Source of the DNA: JAXLQL01 sp046331625
GTDB lineage: Bacteria > Acidobacteriota > Terriglobia > Bryobacterales > Bryobacteraceae
Assembly (NCBI GenBank): GCA_046331625.1
Contig: JAXLQL010000037.1
Coordinates: forward strand, 7,291 to 71,290
DNA length: 64,000 bases
Direction of reading: 5' to 3'
Shown here: positions 60,427 through 64,000 of the stretch, piece by piece
Layout: each line of letters starts with the position of its first letter
Position numbering within the stretch: position 1 is the stretch's first letter
Translations under genes and position numbers: made by a program
The notes under the pieces: generated by a model
Seen by the model: the letters and a program-made list of their open reading frames with translations, nothing else
Told to the model about the DNA's origin: nothing
The model's database searches: none

Positions 60427-61365
60427 ATGCTGACCAGACGAGCTTTGATTGCTTCCGCGATGGCGCTACCGGGCGCCGCGGTCACACCCGAGGAGTTCCG
60501 GCGGAAACTCGAGGGTCCGATTTGTTCGGTGCCGACGGTTTACAACGAAGATCGCTCGCTCGACCTGGTGTCATTCCGGCGGATCATCGACACGGGAGCG
60601 AAGGCGGGCGCCGTGGCGTTCGCGCTGACTTCTGGGAACAGCCAGTACGACCGGCTCTCGTACGACGAGATCAAGCAACTGACGCGAACGCTGGTGGACG
60701 CCGTGGCGGGGCGCGGGTTGACGATCGGCGCGACGGGTCCTTGGTGGACGGGGCAGGCGGTGGACTATGCGCGGTTCGCGGCGGAGGTGGGCGTGGACGC
60801 GGTGCAGGTGCAGTTGCCGGCGTGGGGCGACGCGGCGTCGATCGTGGAGCACTATCGCGGAGTGGCGCACGCGGCGAAGCGAGCGATCGTGTTGCATGGG
60901 CAAGTGCCGGTACCGGTGTTACGGAAGCTGGTGGAGATCGACGAGATCTCGGCGTACAAGGAAGAGTATCCGGCGCTTTATTCGCGCGAGGTCTTCGAGG
61001 AGTTCGGCGGGCGCATCAATATTTTCGCGGGTGGGCAGAAGGGCAACTTTCTCGCGTTTCGGCCGTATGGGATGAAGGCTTACTACAGCACGTTTTCGAC
61101 CTTCGCGCCGCCGGTGACAAAGCGGTTCTGGCACGCGGTGAAGAGCGGCGACATGAAGGACGCAAGCGAAGTGGTGATGAAATATGACGTTCCGTTCTTT
61201 CGCGGCACTCCGCTGGGCGGGTGGACGCAGGCATATTGGCGTGCGACGCTCGAAGTGTTCGGCGTTGCGAAGCGCTACATGCGGCAACCGGAGGTCACGC
61301 TGGCAGATCGTGAAGTGGCGGGGATCCGGGAGTTTCAGAGGAAGCTGGGTCTGCTCGCGGGGTGA
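60427..61365 (+). CDS. Dihydrodipicolinate synthase/N-acetylneuraminate lyase family protein, exported
   Basis: A 312-residue (or 317 from an earlier ATG at 60412) TIM-barrel aldolase. MLTRRALIASAMALPGAAVT looks like a twin-arginine-type signal. The core is VAFALTSGNSQYDRLSYDEI (substrate strand), AEVGVDAVQVQLPAWGDAAS, and a Schiff-base Lys candidate in ISAYKEEYPAL. The Tyr in the usual YYN-type triad is not seen, so the reaction probably differs from DapA. It is transcribed away from PhyH. Confidence 0.85.
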   Translation: MLTRRALIASAMALPGAAVTPEEFRRKLEGPICSVPTVYNEDRSLDLVSFRRIIDTGAKAGAVAFALTSGNSQYDRLSYDEIKQLTRTLVDAVAGRGLTIGATGPWWTGQAVDYARFAAEVGVDAVQVQLPAWGDAASIVEHYRGVAHAAKRAIVLHGQVPVPVLRKLVEIDEISAYKEEYPALYSREVFEEFGGRINIFAGGQKGNFLAFRPYGMKAYYSTFSTFAPPVTKRFWHAVKSGDMKDASEVVMKYDVPFFRGTPLGGWTQAYWRATLEVFGVAKRYMRQPEVTLADREVAGIREFQRKLGLLAG

Positions 61366-61370
61366 AGCGT

Positions 61371-62990
61371 CTACTTGCCGAGAGCCTTCTCGAGAATGCC
61401 GAGGTCGCGTTCCGCGGCATCGAACTGGCGATCAGCGGCCGCAGCGTCGCCGCGCTTGAGAGCGGCTTCGCCTTCGTCAAGGCGGAAGCGGAGGCGTGAC
61501 TCGGCTTCGACGAGGTCGCGGCGCAGACCGAGGCCTTGCGCGGCTTGCTCGCGCCGCAGGCGGTCGAGCGTTTCACGCACTGCACCGACGCGTGTGGACA
61601 TCAGCATCATGCGCTCGCGCTGTTCCGAGCTCTGCGCGGAGTTATCCGGCGCCGGTGCTTGCGCTGGGGGCTGGGCCGCCGCTCGCGGTGCGGGCGCAGG
61701 CGAGGAGTCAGGTTGTGCCGGTGTGGGCGAGGGCGCGGCCGGTTGCGCCGATGGCGGATTCTGCGGAATGGTAGATGCTAGATCCGGGCGGCGTGACGGG
61801 GACGGCTCGGTGCGCCGGGGCTGTTCCGTTGGTAGCGGCTGCGTTACTGGCTGCGTCGCCGTTGGCGCGGGTGTGGGCGCGGGCTCCGGGTTGGTTAGTG
61901 CGGGAGCTGGGTTCGGTGGCGGCGTGTCCGTTTGCGCTGGCGGCGCTGTTTGTGCGGGTTGGCTCGCCTGAGTCGACATCCAACGCGGAAGCTGCCAAGC
62001 CGTGACGCCGAGAGCGGCGAGCGTGGCGAGCGACCCTGCCACGATGTAGAGGGCCCGCTTGCTCGAATGTTGCGGGGGGGGCGCGGCTACGGGTGGGGCG
62101 GCAGCGGGCATCGGCGGCGGAACGGGTTTGGCTTGCACTGGCTGCGGAGCCGGTACCGGTGCTGGTTGCGCGGGACCGGCAATCGCGCCGAGCGCGCGGC
62201 GCATCGCCTCGGCCGTTTGGAACCGCTGTGCCGGATCCTTCTGGATGGCCATCAGGATCACCTGATTGAGCATCGCCGGGATGCGCGGATCCACTTCGAT
62301 CGGCGGACGAGGACTGGCCGCCAAGTGCGCGGACATGATCGAGAACTCGCTGTCACCTAGGAACGGCCGCACGCCGGTAACGAGTTCGTAAAGCGTGACG
62401 CCGAGAGCGTAGATGTCGGAGCGCGCGTCAACGTCTTTGTTCTCGATCTGCTCCGGCGACATGTAGAACGCCGAACCCACAGTCATGCCGGTGCGGGTCA
62501 AGTGCGCTTCCTGGGGGCCGCGGGCGATGCCGAAGTCCATCAGCTTGATCTGGCCCTCGCGCGTGAGCATGATGTTGGCGGGCTTGATATCGCGGTGGAC
62601 CACGCCTTTTCCATGCGCGTAGCTCAGCGCATCGAGCACCTGCGCGGCGAAGCGCACGGCGGTCTCGGCCGGCAGCGGACCCTTGTCGAGCAGTTCGCGC
62701 AGCGAGACGCCGTCGACGTGTTCCATCACCATCACTACGCCGCCCTCGAAGCGATAGGCAGTGAGGAGCGGCGCGATGTTGGGGTGCGAAAGAGCTGCCA
62801 GGACGCGGATTTCGCGCAGAAAGCGATCCACCACTTCGGCGTGGCCTTCGAGGCCCGCGTGGAGCACTTTGGCCGCTTCGATGCGGCCGCTGAGCGTATT
62901 GCGGACTTTGTAGACCTCGCCCATTCCGCCGGAACCGATGGACTCGATCACCTGATGGTCGCCGATGACCTGGCCGGGTTGAAACGCCAT
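61371..62990 (-). CDS. Membrane-anchored Ser/Thr protein kinase with Pro/Ala/Thr-rich outer part
   Basis: A 539-residue PknB-like kinase. The kinase domain is at 1 to about 270: GSGGMGEVYK glycine loop, HRDIKPANI catalytic loop, DFG and the APE-like SPEQIENKDVDARSDIYALG. A TM follows (about 318-338, ALYIVAGSLATLAALGVTAW), then a long Pro/Ala/Thr-rich stretch, then a helical C-terminus (VGAVRETLDRLRREQAAQGL, AALKRGDAAAADRQFDAAER). GAGG is in front of the ATG. It lies 10 bp after the CsgG-like gene on the same strand. Confidence 0.93.
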   Translation of the reverse strand: MAFQPGQVIGDHQVIESIGSGGMGEVYKVRNTLSGRIEAAKVLHAGLEGHAEVVDRFLREIRVLAALSHPNIAPLLTAYRFEGGVVMVMEHVDGVSLRELLDKGPLPAETAVRFAAQVLDALSYAHGKGVVHRDIKPANIMLTREGQIKLMDFGIARGPQEAHLTRTGMTVGSAFYMSPEQIENKDVDARSDIYALGVTLYELVTGVRPFLGDSEFSIMSAHLAASPRPPIEVDPRIPAMLNQVILMAIQKDPAQRFQTAEAMRRALGAIAGPAQPAPVPAPQPVQAKPVPPPMPAAAPPVAAPPPQHSSKRALYIVAGSLATLAALGVTAWQLPRWMSTQASQPAQTAPPAQTDTPPPNPAPALTNPEPAPTPAPTATQPVTQPLPTEQPRRTEPSPSRRPDLASTIPQNPPSAQPAAPSPTPAQPDSSPAPAPRAAAQPPAQAPAPDNSAQSSEQRERMMLMSTRVGAVRETLDRLRREQAAQGLGLRRDLVEAESRLRFRLDEGEAALKRGDAAAADRQFDAAERDLGILEKALGK

Positions 62991-63000
62991 GGGGACCTCG

Positions 63001-63978
63001 TTACTGCGTGACTGCTTTGTCTCCCACCTTGGGTGTGCCGGCTCCGGAGAAGGTGCCCACGGCGGAAGCATCGTCCGCTTCGGTGATTTTGAGCGTGCCC
63101 ACCGTGTCGGCTACTTCGCGAAGCACTTTACCCGTGGCAGGATCCTTCACGGTGCGAATGATGCGCTTGATGGCGAGCGTATCTCCCACGCGCACTCCGG
63201 CCTTTGTGCCGACATTCAAGATGAGAGTTGCGCCGTTGACGTCGGCAACGAGTCCATCGACTTTGGCCGCGGGCGCTTCGTTTGACGGAAGGGCGCCGGC
63301 CTTCTGCTGGATCTGCTGCACCACCTGGTTGCAGGCCTGGTGCGTGGCTTCGCCGAGAATGGTCTGGCCGAAGTTGGAACTCGACATGTCGTAGTTGCCG
63401 CCGCCGGCCGCCGGAGCGCCTCCTCCTGCGCCGAGCAGCGCGGTGCCGGAGCGCTTCGATTCACCCGATCCGGTGCTGGCGAGCAGAATCTCGCCGGTGT
63501 TTACGTCCACCATGCGCGCGCTGATGGCAACCACAGCCTTCGATTCCTTGCGGCCGATGCCGCCGACGCCCCAACGTCCAGTGACGTTTCCGAAACCGCC
63601 GATAGTTTTGGTCTTGTCGTCGCGGCCGAACTGCGTGATGCTGCCCATCACGATTGCGTCGACGCCGAGGAGCTTGCCGATTTTGGCGGCGCTCGACGGA
63701 TCGGCGCGATCGCTGTTGGAGAAGTTCTGCTCGGCCATGATCTTGTCGATGGCCTTACGTTCGAAGACCGAGTACGTGCCGCCCTCGACGAGTTTCTCCA
63801 CGAGAATGTCGGCGATGCCGCGTCCGATGTCGACGTCGGCGCCGAAGATCGAACCGACGTAGCTATGGACCGTGCCGTAGTCGAAGTTGATAACCGCAAT
63901 CCGCTTTTTTCGCTGCGCGAGGCCCGCGGGCGCGGCGAGGGCCAACATCAAAACCAATGCGAGGTGTCTACGTGCCAT
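63001..63978 (-). CDS. CsgG/HfaB-like secreted protein
   Basis: A 325-residue protein with a signal peptide (MARRHLALVLMLALAAPAGL). IAVINFDYGTVHSYVG and VEKLVEGGTYSVFERKAIDK with AAKIGKLLGVDAIVMGSITQ are the CsgG fold (curli-export gate in E. coli). AVVAISARMVDVNTGEILLA completes it. It lacks the N-terminal Cys, so it would not be a lipoprotein; in acidobacteria such proteins often lack curli partners. It is upstream of the kinase and may be co-transcribed with it. Confidence 0.87.
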   Translation of the reverse strand: MARRHLALVLMLALAAPAGLAQRKKRIAVINFDYGTVHSYVGSIFGADVDIGRGIADILVEKLVEGGTYSVFERKAIDKIMAEQNFSNSDRADPSSAAKIGKLLGVDAIVMGSITQFGRDDKTKTIGGFGNVTGRWGVGGIGRKESKAVVAISARMVDVNTGEILLASTGSGESKRSGTALLGAGGGAPAAGGGNYDMSSSNFGQTILGEATHQACNQVVQQIQQKAGALPSNEAPAAKVDGLVADVNGATLILNVGTKAGVRVGDTLAIKRIIRTVKDPATGKVLREVADTVGTLKITEADDASAVGTFSGAGTPKVGDKAVTQ

Positions 63979-64000
63979 TGAGGGTCGCCTCCAGAACGCT

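Noticed and set aside
1..64000. CRISPR arrays, rRNA, tRNA, prophage or a defence island
   Set aside because: No regularly spaced identical repeats, no rRNA or tRNA-like folds recognised by eye, and no phage or Cas gene family. A covariance-model search would be needed to exclude small RNAs.

Overview
The window looks like chromosome from a high-GC soil member of the Acidobacteriota, probably close to Bryobacterales/Solibacter. The grounds are a PadR regulator paired with a large MacB/FtsX-type permease of the acidobacterial ADOP kind, two ~1,130-residue Oar-like TonB-dependent receptors with carboxypeptidase-regulatory N-domains, a CadC-type winged helix fused to a propeller, a sulfatase, a PhoD enzyme, and many short palindromic intergenic repeats. 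The taxonomy is inferred from gene content only. I saw no rRNA, tRNA or CRISPR array.

Region 1 (1-13.8 kb) is an aromatic-acid catabolic locus with two divergent arms around an inverted repeat at 5017-5045. The plus arm runs pcaH-pcaG-pcaB-pcaL (lactonase/decarboxylase fusion)-DUF3237-feruloyl-CoA synthetase-pobA-alpha/beta hydrolase-iron alcohol dehydrogenase, mostly with overlapping or abutting start/stop codons. The minus arm runs thiolase (pcaF-like)-MetE-like methyltransferase-MFS transporter-hydroxycinnamoyl-CoA hydratase/lyase, all joined by ATGA overlaps. Together they would take ferulate or p-coumarate to the aldehyde, and 4-hydroxybenzoate through protocatechuate to 3-oxoadipate and its thiolysis. 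The aldehyde dehydrogenase, O-demethylase and 3-oxoadipate CoA-transferase are not in view. Everything left of about 4.03 kb is riddled with indels, although domain order and ATGA junctions are kept. This looks more like uncorrected sequence at a contig end than real decay.

Region 2 (13.8-31 kb) is mixed: a PQQ-type propeller, a PhoD phosphatase, an ISL3-type transposase remnant, a PadR/ADOP operon with a nearly textbook promoter, a D-aminoacylase-like enzyme (frameshifted), a HicB antitoxin with a broken HicA, a GAF-ANTAR regulator, a DUF6282 hydrolase, a SUKH-like gene (frameshifted), a membrane acyltransferase, a LolA-like protein, and an M6 metalloprotease. The protease has a Cys-plus-TM C-terminal sorting-type tail and is translationally coupled to an Lgt-like gene. 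A 236-bp MITE-like element and several double-hairpin repeats lie between genes.

Region 3 (31-50 kb) holds asparagine synthetase, an isolated fliD with a possible chaperone, an outer-membrane barrel, a GT87-like glycosyltransferase, a hybrid-looking sensor kinase (HAMP/HisKA/HATPase), a zinc dehydrogenase, an old-yellow-enzyme homologue, an EthD protein, a sulfatase, a small cytochrome c, a beta-CASP nuclease, a mannosyl-3-phosphoglycerate phosphatase-like HAD enzyme, a VapBC-type module with a perfect palindromic operator, acetamidase/formamidase, and a winged-helix/propeller regulator.

Region 4 (50-64 kb) has a cytochrome P460-cupredoxin fusion, two Oar-like receptors, a decayed DUF433 antitoxin, secreted proteins, a PhyH dioxygenase divergent from a DHDPS-like protein, and a Ser/Thr kinase next to a CsgG-like lipoprotein-type protein.
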